Assembly: GCA_022820925.1 (NCBI GenBank)
Contig: JAJEEO010000006.1
Location: 124,001-188,000, forward strand
Origin: Acidimicrobiia bacterium
GTDB taxonomy: Bacteria > Actinomycetota > Acidimicrobiia > Acidimicrobiales > Poriferisodalaceae
Length of the DNA: 64,000 nt
Direction: 5' to 3'
The notes beneath the pieces were generated by a model. It saw only the letters and a program-made list of their open reading frames with translations, ran no database searches and was not told the origin of the DNA. This document shows, in pieces, positions 16,031 through 24,984 of the stretch (positions are counted from its first letter, which is position 1; every line of letters begins with the position of its first letter). The translations under genes were made by a program, and so were the position numbers.

Positions 16031-16790
16031 CAGCCGTCCCGACCCGCTCGCCGGCAAGACCGTCGTCATCACGCGTGCATCGCACCAGGCCGCTCCGCTG
16101 GCGGCGGCGTTGCGTGAGCGAGGGGCGACGGTGGTTGTGGCACCCGCGATCGCGGTGGTGCCACCGCTCGACGGCGGTCAGCCACTCGACGATGCGCTGC
16201 TGCGGCTCGAGCAGTACAGCTGGGTCGCGTTCACCTCCTCGAACGCCGTGGCAGCCACCTTCGCTCGCGCGGATCGGCGGGGTGTGCGCCGCCGCTTCGC
16301 CCGCATCCGCACAGCAGCCGTCGGACCGACGACGGCCGCTCGCGTCGAGGCCGAGATCAACCGCCCGGTCACGCTGGTGCCCGAACGACATGATGCTGTC
16401 GGGCTCGCCTCGGCGTTCCCCGAACCCCGCCCCGACGACTGGTGCTTCGTGCCCCAGTCGGCACAGGCCCGCCCCGAACTCGCTGACGGCCTGCGTGCCC
16501 GCGGCTGGAACGTCGATGCCGTGAACGCCTACCGCACCGTCACGCCATCGCTGTCTGATCATCTGGCCGCTGATGTGTCCAATGCGGATGCCGTGGTATT
16601 CGCCTCGCCCTCCGCGGTGCGCGGTCATCTGTCGCAGCTCGGCGGCAATCCCCTCACGGGCAGAGTGGTCTGCATCGGCCGCACTACCGCGGCGGCCTGC
16701 CAAGACGCCGAGGTTCCGATCGCCGCAGTTGCCGACGGCCCCACCGACGCAGGTCTCGTCGAGGCCGTCGTTGCCGCAGTGCATGGCTGA
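16023..16790 (+). CDS. hemD: Uroporphyrinogen-III synthase
   Basis: A 255-residue protein with the loosely conserved two-domain HemD fold: G-K-T-V-V-I-T-R-A near the N-terminus, W-V-A-F-T-S-S-N-A-V in the first domain, and D-A-V-V-F-A-S-P-S-A-V and V-C-I-G-R-T-T-A-A in the second. It closes hydroxymethylbilane to uroporphyrinogen III. ATG overlaps the end of hemC by 8 bases, so translation is coupled. hemB, often next in actinobacteria, is missing; 113 bases separate it from hemL. Confidence 0.92.
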   Translation: MADSRPDPLAGKTVVITRASHQAAPLAAALRERGATVVVAPAIAVVPPLDGGQPLDDALLRLEQYSWVAFTSSNAVAATFARADRRGVRRRFARIRTAAVGPTTAARVEAEINRPVTLVPERHDAVGLASAFPEPRPDDWCFVPQSAQARPELADGLRARGWNVDAVNAYRTVTPSLSDHLAADVSNADAVVFASPSAVRGHLSQLGGNPLTGRVVCIGRTTAAACQDAEVPIAAVADGPTDAGLVEAVVAAVHG

Positions 16791-16903
16791 TGCGGTCCCG
16801 GTGTGACGGCGGCCATGGGCCGCTCGGGTCCCGGTTCGGCTCTCGACTCGGCCCGTAGTGCGACGATGACTGCTCGCGGAGGCGTGGCCTACGCTGCGAA
16901 GCC

Positions 16904-18187
16904 GTGACCGGCCCGAACACCACGAACGCCGAACTGTTTGAAGCTGCGCGCAAGGTGATTCCCGGTGGCGTCAACTCGCCGGTGCGTGCGTTCGGCTCGG
17001 TCGGCGGCACGCCGTACTTCGTGGCATCTGCCAGCGGGCCGTACGTCACCGACGCCGAGGGTCGCCGTTACATCGACTTCGTGCAGTCCTACGGGGCGAT
17101 CATCGCGGGCCACGCTCATCCTGCAATCACCGAGGCCGTCGCGAAGGCTGCAGCGCAGGGCACGTCCTATGGCGCGCCCACCGAACGCGAGGTAGCGCTG
17201 GCCGAGCGCATCGCGAATGCCGCGCCGGGAGTCGAGCAGGTGCGCTTGGTCAGCAGCGGCACCGAAGCGACGATGACCGCGGTGCGGCTCGCGCGCGGCT
17301 TCACCGGACGGCCGCAGATCGTCAAGTTCGCCGGCTGCTATCACGGCCATGCAGATGCGCTGCTGGCAGAGGGCGGCAGCGGTGTCGCCACGCTCGGTCT
17401 GTCGGGCTCAGCCGGGGTTCCGCCCAGCGCCGTGGCCGACACGATTGTTGCGCCCTACAACGTCGTGCCAGAACTCGACGGTCAGGTGGCCGCGGTCGTG
17501 GTGGAACCAGTGGCGGCGAATATGGGGCTCGTCCCGCCGGCGCCAGGCTTTCTGGCGGGCTTGCGGCAGGCCTGTACCGAAGCGGGCACTCTGCTGATCT
17601 TCGACGAGGTCATCACCGGCTTCCGCTTGGGCCCCGGTGGCGCGGCTGAGCGTTTCGGCGTCACGCCGGACATCTCCTGTTTCGGCAAGGTGATCGGCGG
17701 CGGCCTGCCCATTGGCGCGCTCGGCGCTCGCTCGGAGATCATGGAGACGCTGGCGCCGACCGGTCCGGTGTACCAAGCCGGGACGCTGTCGGGCAATCCG
17801 CTCGCGACAGCAGCAGGTCTCGCCGCGCTGGATCTGCTGACCCCCGCCGCGTACGGCGATCTCGAGGCTCGTGCCGGTCAGTTCGCCGATGGCCTGCGCG
17901 AAGTCCTGACCACCGCCGGCTTCGACGCCGTCGTCACCCAGGTCGGCACCCTCGTCGGCCTGTACTGCGGCTCAGTTCGCGAAGCCGGCTGGGTTCCGGT
18001 CGACTACGACGACGCCCGCTCTACCGACGAGCAGGCCTACGCCCGCCTCCACGCCGAGCTGCTCCGCCGTGGCGTGGCCTTCGCCCCCGGCGCCTACGAG
18101 GCGATCTTCGTCAGCCTCGCCCACACTCCCGACATCATCGACCAAGCCCTCACCGCCATCGCCACCGCCTCAGCCGCGAGCAAGTAG
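16904..18187 (+). CDS. hemL: Glutamate-1-semialdehyde 2,1-aminomutase
   Basis: A 427-residue PLP enzyme converting glutamate-1-semialdehyde to 5-aminolevulinate. V-I-P-G-G-V-N-S-P-V-R-A-F (18-30) is the N-terminal signature, S-S-G-T-E-A-T-M binds phosphate, F-D-E-V-I-T-G-F-R holds the PLP Asp, and the Schiff-base lysine is K262 in C-F-G-K-V-I-G-G-G-L-P. GTG start. It is the last gene of the heme block; downstream composition changes sharply at 18,190. Confidence 0.97.
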   Translation: MTGPNTTNAELFEAARKVIPGGVNSPVRAFGSVGGTPYFVASASGPYVTDAEGRRYIDFVQSYGAIIAGHAHPAITEAVAKAAAQGTSYGAPTEREVALAERIANAAPGVEQVRLVSSGTEATMTAVRLARGFTGRPQIVKFAGCYHGHADALLAEGGSGVATLGLSGSAGVPPSAVADTIVAPYNVVPELDGQVAAVVVEPVAANMGLVPPAPGFLAGLRQACTEAGTLLIFDEVITGFRLGPGGAAERFGVTPDISCFGKVIGGGLPIGALGARSEIMETLAPTGPVYQAGTLSGNPLATAAGLAALDLLTPAAYGDLEARAGQFADGLREVLTTAGFDAVVTQVGTLVGLYCGSVREAGWVPVDYDDARSTDEQAYARLHAELLRRGVAFAPGAYEAIFVSLAHTPDIIDQALTAIATASAASK

Positions 18188-18313
18188 CCAGCAGCCGCCT
18201 GGCACGACCGACCAGACGTGTCACGCGCACAATTAAAATGCCTCATATTCTCTGAAATCTGATTGCTGGAGGATTTGCTCCGGGAACTCCCGACGACGGA
18301 CGGAGAGATTGGG

Positions 18314-21238
18314 ATGAATCCGCGTTCGATGCGACTTAGAGACTTGCATCGAGAAGCTAGGGCGGCGCGTGCACTCCACAAGCTCGTCTTTGAGACGTTT
18401 GGGCAGTGCTCATCATTGGAGCTTGCAGAACGCATAGCGAACGCGACCGAGAACATTACGGGTGACGATTTCCCAGAAGCGGTCCGCACCGATTCCCAGT
18501 TGCTTGAACTTCGGCGGGTTCTCACTCAGGCTGAATGGCAATTGCTTCCGCTCACCGCTCAACAGCTGCGCGAAGGCAGCAAGCCCCACTTTGCCGTTGA
18601 CGAGAAGCGCATTCGGGAGTTTGAGCGAGCACGCCGAAGCGAACAGCGACGCCGCGAAGAGCGACAACGCGAGCGCGAGCGCGAGGTTGAGCTTCTGGAG
18701 CGAAAGGCTGTTGCAGAAGCGCGCCTGAAGGAGGCGCGGCGCGCAGAGATCGAAATCGCGTGCACCGAGTCCTTCGAACGTGACTTCCTTAGCTCCGATG
18801 CGATTTGCATCAATCTGCTGAAGCCGGGCATCTACGACCACGACGACTACCGACAGGACAAGACACGCTTTGTGCGAAGTTGGGCATGTGCGCATCTGGG
18901 CCTTGATCTAGACGAAGAACAGGCTGCTGCAGTAGGAGCAGTCGCGGGCAACGTACTGGTCACGGCGCGGGCGGGATCCGGCAAGACGCGAGTGCTGACG
19001 ACCCGAGCCATCTTTCTGCAGCAGCACTGTGGGGTGCCGCCAAGCCAGATCATGCTGCTCGCGTTCAACCGTGCAGCCGCGGCGGAGATGCAGAACCGAC
19101 TGCGAGATCATCTGGGCGACAGCATCCCGCATGTGATGACATTCCATGCCCTTGGCAACGCTCTTGTGCCACCACGCAAAGAAGGAAAGAGGTTGCTCTA
19201 CGACGATAGGGACGACGGCAAGTTGCATCTGACCGAGGTGGTTCAGCAGGTCATCGACGAATTCGTGCGAGATGACCATTGGCAGGGTCGCATCCGCGAT
19301 CTCATGCTGGGGCATTTTGAGGCCGACTGGGGCCGCATCGAGTCCGGCGGCTACCACCTAAGCGGTGACGAGTTCTTCCGGTACCGCCGTTCGCTTACCC
19401 ACGAAACGCTGAATGGCGAACGCGTTCGAAACTTCGGGCAGAAGGTCATCGCGAACGCGCTTCTTGAGCACGACATCCCGTACCGGTTCGATCACGGCTT
19501 CGAATGGAGCGGCCGCCGGCTCCGCGCCGACTTCCTGATTCGCGGCAGTCACGAAGAGTCGATCTACATCCGGTACATCGATGAGACCGAGAGGCGACCG
19601 CGGGCCGACGACGAGTGGACGCTGCTCCGCGAATCGATCGAGCATGGAATCTTCAAGGGCAGGCTCCTCGAGATCACCCAGGAAGAGCTGCTGGATCTTG
19701 AGGCGGCTGGGTTCGTCTCTTACCTGTGCACAAGGCTGACGGAGTTTGGCGAGTCACCAAGGCTCGTGGGCCGAGACGAACTGTGGCAGAAGATCAAGGA
19801 CCGTGCAGTCGACGAATTCAGCAAAGCCATGGAGCAATTCGTCGGACGCTGCCGGCAGCGCGACTGGTCGCCAAGCGACTTGGACGTGGAGATCATCGGA
19901 CACAAGGCGCTACCCGGGGCATCGCACTCGGAACTGGAGTTCTACGAAGTCGGCTCTGTCGTGTACAGCGCATATCTGGACCGACTGGAGCTGGACCGGC
20001 GCGAGGACTTCAACGGCCTCATGATCGCGGCTGCGAGTGCGGTCGATGAGGGCAATCTGCACTTTGCGCGCAAAGGCACTAGTGGGTCCATCGCGGGCCT
20101 TCGCTACCTCCACATCGACGAGTACCAAGACTTCTCTAGGTCGTTTCACAACCTGACGCAGGCAATGCGACGCCACAACCCGAAGCTGGAAGCGTTCAGC
20201 GTCGGGGATGACTGGCAGGCGATCAATGGCTTCGCCGGTTCAGATCTCCAGTACTTCAGGAATTTCGACTCTCACTTCTCGCCTGCGGTGTCACGGGCCA
20301 TCTCGCGCAACTACCGATCAGCTCGCCGCATCGTCGATGTGAGCAATCTTTTGCTCGGCGAGGAAGACACCAAGGCGCGGCCAGTACATGCAGACGAGGG
20401 CCTCGTCTACATGTGCAATCTGGAGACATTCAGACCACTCCCGACTGAGCGAAAGAGCCGCGAAGCCTCTGGATTCTCGGTGACCAACGAAGGCTTCGAA
20501 ATTGCAATTGGCCGATTGACGTACCACGCGGCACGGCAAGGTTCAGTCGTTCTGCTCAACCGGACTCACAACCCAGACGTGATCCCGGGCGGCAAACTGA
20601 GCGCAGCCCTGGCGACGCTACGCGAGACGCTCCCGAGGGAACTCCAAGAGCGGGTCGCCATAAGCACCGCACATGGCTACAAGGGGCTTGAACAGGACAC
20701 GGTCATCATCCTGGACGCCGTGGCTAACCACTACCCGCTCATTCATCCTCATTGGATTTTCGGCCGCATCTTTGGCGACACGCTCGACACGATTGAGCAA
20801 GACGAGCGCCGACTCTTCTACGTGGCACTGACTCGTGCAAAGAAGAACCTGTACATCTGCACACAAGGCAGCAAGAGGAGCCCCTTCCTGGCTGACATCG
20901 ATGGAAGTCCTTCGATTCAGCAGATGGACTGGCACAGCCTGGAACCGATACCGCACGATGGACCTGAGTTCTGCGAAATCCGAGTCCATAACTCATACGA
21001 CGTCCAGAAGATTCTGAAGGCCGACGGCTTCACGTTTATAGGTGCAGAGGCTTGGAGGGACAGGCATTGGCTGAAGGTGATGCGCCGCCACGAAGTGACA
21101 GTCGACTGGATCCGCGATGCGCCGTGGAACGATGGACCCGTCGTCATCAAGATCTTCGATGCGGCTGGCGACCTCGCTTGGTCATCAGAGACGGACGATC
21201 TCGATGACTGGGACGCCGCAAAGACCTTGGGTTCGTAG
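18314..21238 (+). CDS. UvrD-like SF1 helicase with inserted nuclease-like domain
   Basis: About 974 residues. A charged coiled coil (about 104-145) precedes the helicase core. The core has Walker A A-R-A-G-S-G-K-T (218-225), T-F-H-A-L-G, Walker B I-D-E-Y-Q-D-F (about 600), G-D-D-W-Q-A-I, R-N-Y-R-S, T-A-H-G-Y-K-G-L-E and V-A-L-T-R-A-K-K. Between the two ATPase lobes (about 368-421) sits a PD-(D/E)XK-like insertion whose key residues look altered (F-G-Q, A-D-F, Y-I-R). A novel 90-residue C-terminal tail follows motif VI. ATG 18314 has GGAGAG 6 bases upstream; TTG 18263 is an alternative. The next helicase starts 2 bases after its stop. Role in repair or defence is inferred. Confidence 0.85.
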   Translation: MNPRSMRLRDLHREARAARALHKLVFETFGQCSSLELAERIANATENITGDDFPEAVRTDSQLLELRRVLTQAEWQLLPLTAQQLREGSKPHFAVDEKRIREFERARRSEQRRREERQREREREVELLERKAVAEARLKEARRAEIEIACTESFERDFLSSDAICINLLKPGIYDHDDYRQDKTRFVRSWACAHLGLDLDEEQAAAVGAVAGNVLVTARAGSGKTRVLTTRAIFLQQHCGVPPSQIMLLAFNRAAAAEMQNRLRDHLGDSIPHVMTFHALGNALVPPRKEGKRLLYDDRDDGKLHLTEVVQQVIDEFVRDDHWQGRIRDLMLGHFEADWGRIESGGYHLSGDEFFRYRRSLTHETLNGERVRNFGQKVIANALLEHDIPYRFDHGFEWSGRRLRADFLIRGSHEESIYIRYIDETERRPRADDEWTLLRESIEHGIFKGRLLEITQEELLDLEAAGFVSYLCTRLTEFGESPRLVGRDELWQKIKDRAVDEFSKAMEQFVGRCRQRDWSPSDLDVEIIGHKALPGASHSELEFYEVGSVVYSAYLDRLELDRREDFNGLMIAAASAVDEGNLHFARKGTSGSIAGLRYLHIDEYQDFSRSFHNLTQAMRRHNPKLEAFSVGDDWQAINGFAGSDLQYFRNFDSHFSPAVSRAISRNYRSARRIVDVSNLLLGEEDTKARPVHADEGLVYMCNLETFRPLPTERKSREASGFSVTNEGFEIAIGRLTYHAARQGSVVLLNRTHNPDVIPGGKLSAALATLRETLPRELQERVAISTAHGYKGLEQDTVIILDAVANHYPLIHPHWIFGRIFGDTLDTIEQDERRLFYVALTRAKKNLYICTQGSKRSPFLADIDGSPSIQQMDWHSLEPIPHDGPEFCEIRVHNSYDVQKILKADGFTFIGAEAWRDRHWLKVMRRHEVTVDWIRDAPWNDGPVVIKIFDAAGDLAWSSETDDLDDWDAAKTLGS

Positions 21239-21240
21239 CT

Positions 21241-23589
21241 GTGGCGCCGAGTTCCTCCCAGCATTCGCTAAGCGTGCGATTCGCCGACGAGTTCCTGCCA
21301 TCGGTCCGCGAGCTCACCAGGTCTGAACAAGAGCGCATTTGGAATGCAGTGCAGTCCCTCCAGGTTTCGCCCACATCTACAGGACTCAACCTCAAGAAAC
21401 TGAACAGCGGCAGTGCCGTAGGCGCGGTCTGGTCGGCGCGAGCGTCCAAAGAGTTACGGATCCTGCTGCGACTTAACGGCGCAGTCGCCGAACTGGTGCA
21501 TGCCGGTCACCATGACGCGACCTATCGCCGTGTGTCGCGCATCAGCACACCTCCTTCCGTTGTTGTGCCAAGCACGCCGGTTGAGATCGCCCCGCCGGAG
21601 AAGACCCGACCGTCGAGAGAGCGGCACAGCAGGTCTCATTTGCCAGAAGCGTCACGGACGAAAGGCGAGCGAGTGCCCGAGGAGGAACCACCTCGAGCGT
21701 TGCTGTGGATGTGGACGCCCTCCGATTTGCTCGAAGTGTTGGACACCTTGGGACATATCCATGTCAGTGATCAGCAAGTGAACGCTCTGGCCAAGGCGAC
21801 GGACGCCAATGCCGAGGACGTGCTCTTGGACGGTTGGCCTGGGGACGCAAACGCGCAGCTGCGTGCCAATCTGCTCGACTTGCTGCTGGAGTTCTCGGAA
21901 CTCTCGCCAGAGGAATGGCGCGAGGCGCAGCTGACTACCGCCGAAGCTGCTGCCGTTGAGCGCTTTGCCAAGGAGATCACCGAGAAGGGCGCAGCTGCAG
22001 CATTGTCGGTCGAGCTCAACGCCGAAGAACTGCGCAGGCTCATCGCAGCACCCATCGAGGACTGGATGGTCTTTCTGCATCCGGCGCAGCAAGAGTTCGT
22101 CGAGCGCGACTTCAGTGGCCCGGCTCGGGTGAAGGGTTCGGCAGGCACCGGGAAGACGACGGTGGCACTGCATCGGGCCGCGTGGCTGGCCAAGCGGCCG
22201 CCGCAAGAGGCGATGTTCGACGAAGAGCCACTGCCGATCCTGTTCACGACCTTCATCAGGACGTTCCCACCAATCCTTGAAGTGCTGTACCGCCGCCTGC
22301 CGAAACACATCGAAGGCGTCGTGGAGTTTGTCAACGTTCATGAACTCGCCAACCGCTTGTGCACCGAAGCCGGGGAGCCGGGCAACATCAACGTCGAGCA
22401 GATCAAGAACCAGTTCGCCAAAGCCAGGAGAGACGTCGTCAAGGCCGGTACGCCTCTGCACGCTCTCAAGTGCACCGATGCCTACTTGGAGGACGAGCTG
22501 TGGAAGGTCATCGTCGGACGTGGAATTGACGATCTGGACAGTTACCTCGCTCTCGAGCGGATCGGACGCGAAGTCCCCTTTCGGCGACAGGTACGAGAGC
22601 AAGCCTGGGAACTCTTCGAACGATGTCGCGCTCTCATGACAGAACGGGGTCTTGAGCACTTTGATGATCAGGTTCGCCGCGCGCGCGACTATGCGCGAAC
22701 GATGCCGGAGCCCCGGTACCGATCGGTAATAGTGGACGAGTCTCAAGACTTGACACAAGTCGGCCTTGAATTGTTGAGTGCCCTCGTTGCCGATCGGTCA
22801 GCTGCAGGTGACGACGGAGAGCCTCAGCTTGTGTTGGGCACGAATTCGCTGCTGATCGTCGGGGATGCAGCGCAGAGGATCTACCCGGGCGGTTACACGC
22901 TCGGATCGGCAGGGGTCGACATTCGCGGCCGCGGTGTGACTCTGAGACGCAACTACCGCAACACCCGCCAAATCATCGAAGCGTCGATGGCATGCGTGGG
23001 CCAACTAGCAGTCACCGATTTCGACGATGGCGACGAGCACAACAGTGGCGGCGTGCCGTCGCCGCGCCGACGCGACGACGCGGCACGGGAGACCAAACAA
23101 TCCGGCACACGACCGCAACTCGTCATCGCACCTGACAAGCCATGCGAGCGGTCGTTCGTCTCTCGCGAGATCAAGAAGATCGTTTCGTCCAATGCTGAGC
23201 TTGGCATCGGAGACTTCGGCGTGCTGGCGGCACGAAATGAGGACATTGATGCAGCCATAGCGGTACTGGAGAGCGAGGATCTCCGATGTGTGAACTTGCG
23301 AAACTTCACTGGAACGCCGACAGATCGCGTGAAGGTTGGGACGTTCGATCGCGCCAAAGGCCTGGAATTCAAGGTGGTGTTTCTGCTCGGCATTTCCCAT
23401 GGCGCTTGGCCGTTCACCGCAAGTCGTGGCCTCAGCCCGGCCGAACGCGTCGACGCAGAGGCGCTGGCGGCCTCAAAGTTGTTCGTAGGCATGACCCGCG
23501 CCCGCGATGCGCTGTATGTGCTGTGCAGCGAGAAGCCGCACGCGCTTATCGATGCCGGCCGCGACCACTTCGAGACCATCCGCGTCTGA
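21241..23589 (+). CDS. RelE/ParE-like domain fused to UvrD-like SF1 helicase
   Basis: A 782-residue protein. Residues about 8-98 resemble a RelE/ParE toxin fold: F-A-D-E-F-L-P-S-V-R-E-L near the start, G-L-N-L-K-K-L, then S-K-E-L-R-I-L-L-R and V-H-A-G-H-H-D-A-T-Y. A linker and helical region follow. The SF1 core has Walker A G-S-A-G-T-G-K-T (about 298), V-D-E-S-Q-D-L (about 498), G-D-A-A-Q-R-I, R-N-Y-R-N-T, K-G-L-E-F-K-V-V-F and V-G-M-T-R-A-R, all intact. Similar toxin-fold helicases occur in other actinobacteria without a known role. GTG start 2 bases after the preceding helicase gene, so the pair is probably a unit. Confidence 0.82.
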   Translation: MAPSSSQHSLSVRFADEFLPSVRELTRSEQERIWNAVQSLQVSPTSTGLNLKKLNSGSAVGAVWSARASKELRILLRLNGAVAELVHAGHHDATYRRVSRISTPPSVVVPSTPVEIAPPEKTRPSRERHSRSHLPEASRTKGERVPEEEPPRALLWMWTPSDLLEVLDTLGHIHVSDQQVNALAKATDANAEDVLLDGWPGDANAQLRANLLDLLLEFSELSPEEWREAQLTTAEAAAVERFAKEITEKGAAAALSVELNAEELRRLIAAPIEDWMVFLHPAQQEFVERDFSGPARVKGSAGTGKTTVALHRAAWLAKRPPQEAMFDEEPLPILFTTFIRTFPPILEVLYRRLPKHIEGVVEFVNVHELANRLCTEAGEPGNINVEQIKNQFAKARRDVVKAGTPLHALKCTDAYLEDELWKVIVGRGIDDLDSYLALERIGREVPFRRQVREQAWELFERCRALMTERGLEHFDDQVRRARDYARTMPEPRYRSVIVDESQDLTQVGLELLSALVADRSAAGDDGEPQLVLGTNSLLIVGDAAQRIYPGGYTLGSAGVDIRGRGVTLRRNYRNTRQIIEASMACVGQLAVTDFDDGDEHNSGGVPSPRRRDDAARETKQSGTRPQLVIAPDKPCERSFVSREIKKIVSSNAELGIGDFGVLAARNEDIDAAIAVLESEDLRCVNLRNFTGTPTDRVKVGTFDRAKGLEFKVVFLLGISHGAWPFTASRGLSPAERVDAEALAASKLFVGMTRARDALYVLCSEKPHALIDAGRDHFETIRV

Positions 23590-23609
23590 ACTGTCTGACG
23601 GCTCAGAAC

Positions 23610-24800
23610 TCAATCGCGTGGTGGCGTCGGCTGATGTTGCGCAAGGCCTTCTTGCCAGAGGCGGCGGGCGAAGTGGTCCGCGGGCATGATGTCGATGCCG
23701 TCGTGAGTACGGCGCGGCCGCTCTTCGAGGCAGACCAGCATTCGGGCGCTCAGCTCAGGATGCTCCTCGGCCAACGTGCGCAGGCCTCGCAGATGGCGTG
23801 TGGTGACGGTGGTGGTGGCCTTGGCTTCGATCGCGACGCGCATGTCTCCCACTATGAAGTCCACCTCGATGCCGCTGGGCAGCCGCCAGTAGCTGAGTTC
23901 CTCGCCGGTCTCGTGGTACGCCGTCATGGCACACAGCTCGTGAAACACCCAGTTCTCGAACGCCTTTCCGTACGCGTCCGAGCCCTGCTCGACGGTGCCG
24001 CGGCGGGCGAGGCGGTTCACCACGCCGACATCCTCGAAGTACAGCTTGGGTGCCCCGGCCAGACGGCGCTTGGCCAGTCGCCGCCAGCGCGGCAGCCATC
24101 GGGCCAGCAGCGTGTCGGTGAGAATGCCGAAGTGTGCCTTCGCCGTCGGCCCTGAGACGCCGCATTCCCGGGCGACGTTGGCGAAGTTGACAGGGTCGCC
24201 GTCGCTGAGCGCTGCGGCGTCGAGGAAGTCCGAGAACGCCGGCAGATTCCGCACTAAACCCTCCGCCGCGATCTCCTGCCGCAAGTAGTCGGCGATGTAG
24301 GCATCCAGAAGGCGATGGGGTCGTTCTGATTCGTACATACGCGGCAGGTAGCCGTGGTTGAGAATGCGGTCGAGCCTGAACGCGTCGTCGAGCTCGCTGG
24401 ACGTAAGGCCGCGGAGCTCATAGCGCAACGCTCGCCCGCCGAGCAGGTTTGCCGCACCGTGACGGACCTTTCGTGCGCTTGAGCCGCACAGGGCAAAATG
24501 CAGCCCGCGGCTTTCGATCAGCCAATGCACCTCATCAAGCAGCGCTGGCACCTTTTGGATTTCGTCGATGACGATCTGGCGACTCGGATCCGGGCCGCGA
24601 GGGCCGGTCGCTTCGAGTTCTTGGCGCAGCCGCTCGGGCCGGGTGGCGTAGCGGCGAAAGTCGTCTGCTTTGAGCAGATCCACCCATACGCCGTCCGGAT
24701 ACTGTCGCCTCAGCAGGGTGCTCTTGCCTGCCTGCCGGGGTCCCCACAAAAAGAATGACTCGGTGCCCGACGGGGGCAGCCGCAAACCGCGTCTATACAT
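23610..24800 (-). CDS. AAA ATPase with DUF4143 domain
   Basis: A 396-residue protein. W-G-P-R-Q-A-G-K-S-T (19-28) is Walker A, and I-V-I-D-E-I-Q-K-V-P is Walker B. L-C-G-S-S-A-R-K follows as sensor-like. The second half has the DUF4143 layout, with a winged helix (F-A-N-V-A-R-E-C-G-V-S) and a nuclease-like end E-V-D-F-I-V-G-D-M-R-V-A-I-E-A-K. Roles of this family are poorly defined; many sit in mobile or defence regions. It faces the helicases, ending 20 bases from the second. The ATG at 24800 lies directly next to A+T-rich palindromes, which suggests a near-leaderless, self-controlled transcript. Confidence 0.88.
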   Translation of the reverse strand: MYRRGLRLPPSGTESFFLWGPRQAGKSTLLRRQYPDGVWVDLLKADDFRRYATRPERLRQELEATGPRGPDPSRQIVIDEIQKVPALLDEVHWLIESRGLHFALCGSSARKVRHGAANLLGGRALRYELRGLTSSELDDAFRLDRILNHGYLPRMYESERPHRLLDAYIADYLRQEIAAEGLVRNLPAFSDFLDAAALSDGDPVNFANVARECGVSGPTAKAHFGILTDTLLARWLPRWRRLAKRRLAGAPKLYFEDVGVVNRLARRGTVEQGSDAYGKAFENWVFHELCAMTAYHETGEELSYWRLPSGIEVDFIVGDMRVAIEAKATTTVTTRHLRGLRTLAEEHPELSARMLVCLEERPRRTHDGIDIMPADHFARRLWQEGLAQHQPTPPRD

Positions 24801-24802
24801 CG

Positions 24803-24836
24803 ACTTTAGATTATCATGATTTTCTAAAGTTTAGAT
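24803..24836 (-). promoter_or_regulatory. A+T-rich palindromes at the ATPase start
   Basis: ACTTTAGA (24803-24810) and TCTAAAGT (24823-24830) form an 8-bp inverted repeat with a 12-base spacer; TCTAAAGTTTAGA (24823-24835) is a second overlapping palindrome. They lie 2 bases upstream of the ATPase start codon and are probably its promoter/operator. The rest of 24837-24984 shows only two copies of CCGCAAAATA (24885 and 24908) and no gene. Confidence 0.45.
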
Positions 24837-24984
24837 ATGCTTGGGCAGCACGGCAGGCATAGCAGGCGCTGTAGCGCAGTTGTACCGCAAAATAGTTGAC
24901 CTTCATGCCGCAAAATATCTGGAAGCGAAGCGATTCCTGCGATATGGACGAGGTCTCGGCGAGTATCTGGACGCGGGGCGGAGT

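Larger units (their letters stand above)
18188..24984. other. Putative accessory island with two SF1 helicases and an ATPase
   Basis: Between hemL and the geranylgeranyl-reductase-like gene the helicase genes use visibly more A/T-ending codons than their neighbours. The edges carry A+T-rich tracts (18228-18262 and 24800-24840). Content is two co-directional SF1 helicases and a convergent AAA/DUF4143 ATPase. No integrase, transposase, tRNA edge or direct repeats were found, so horizontal transfer is inferred from composition and cargo only. Confidence 0.5.

Noticed and set aside
18188..24984. Prophage or integrative element
   Set aside because: No integrase, transposase, att-like direct repeats, tRNA edge or structural phage genes were found; only an accessory island is supportable.
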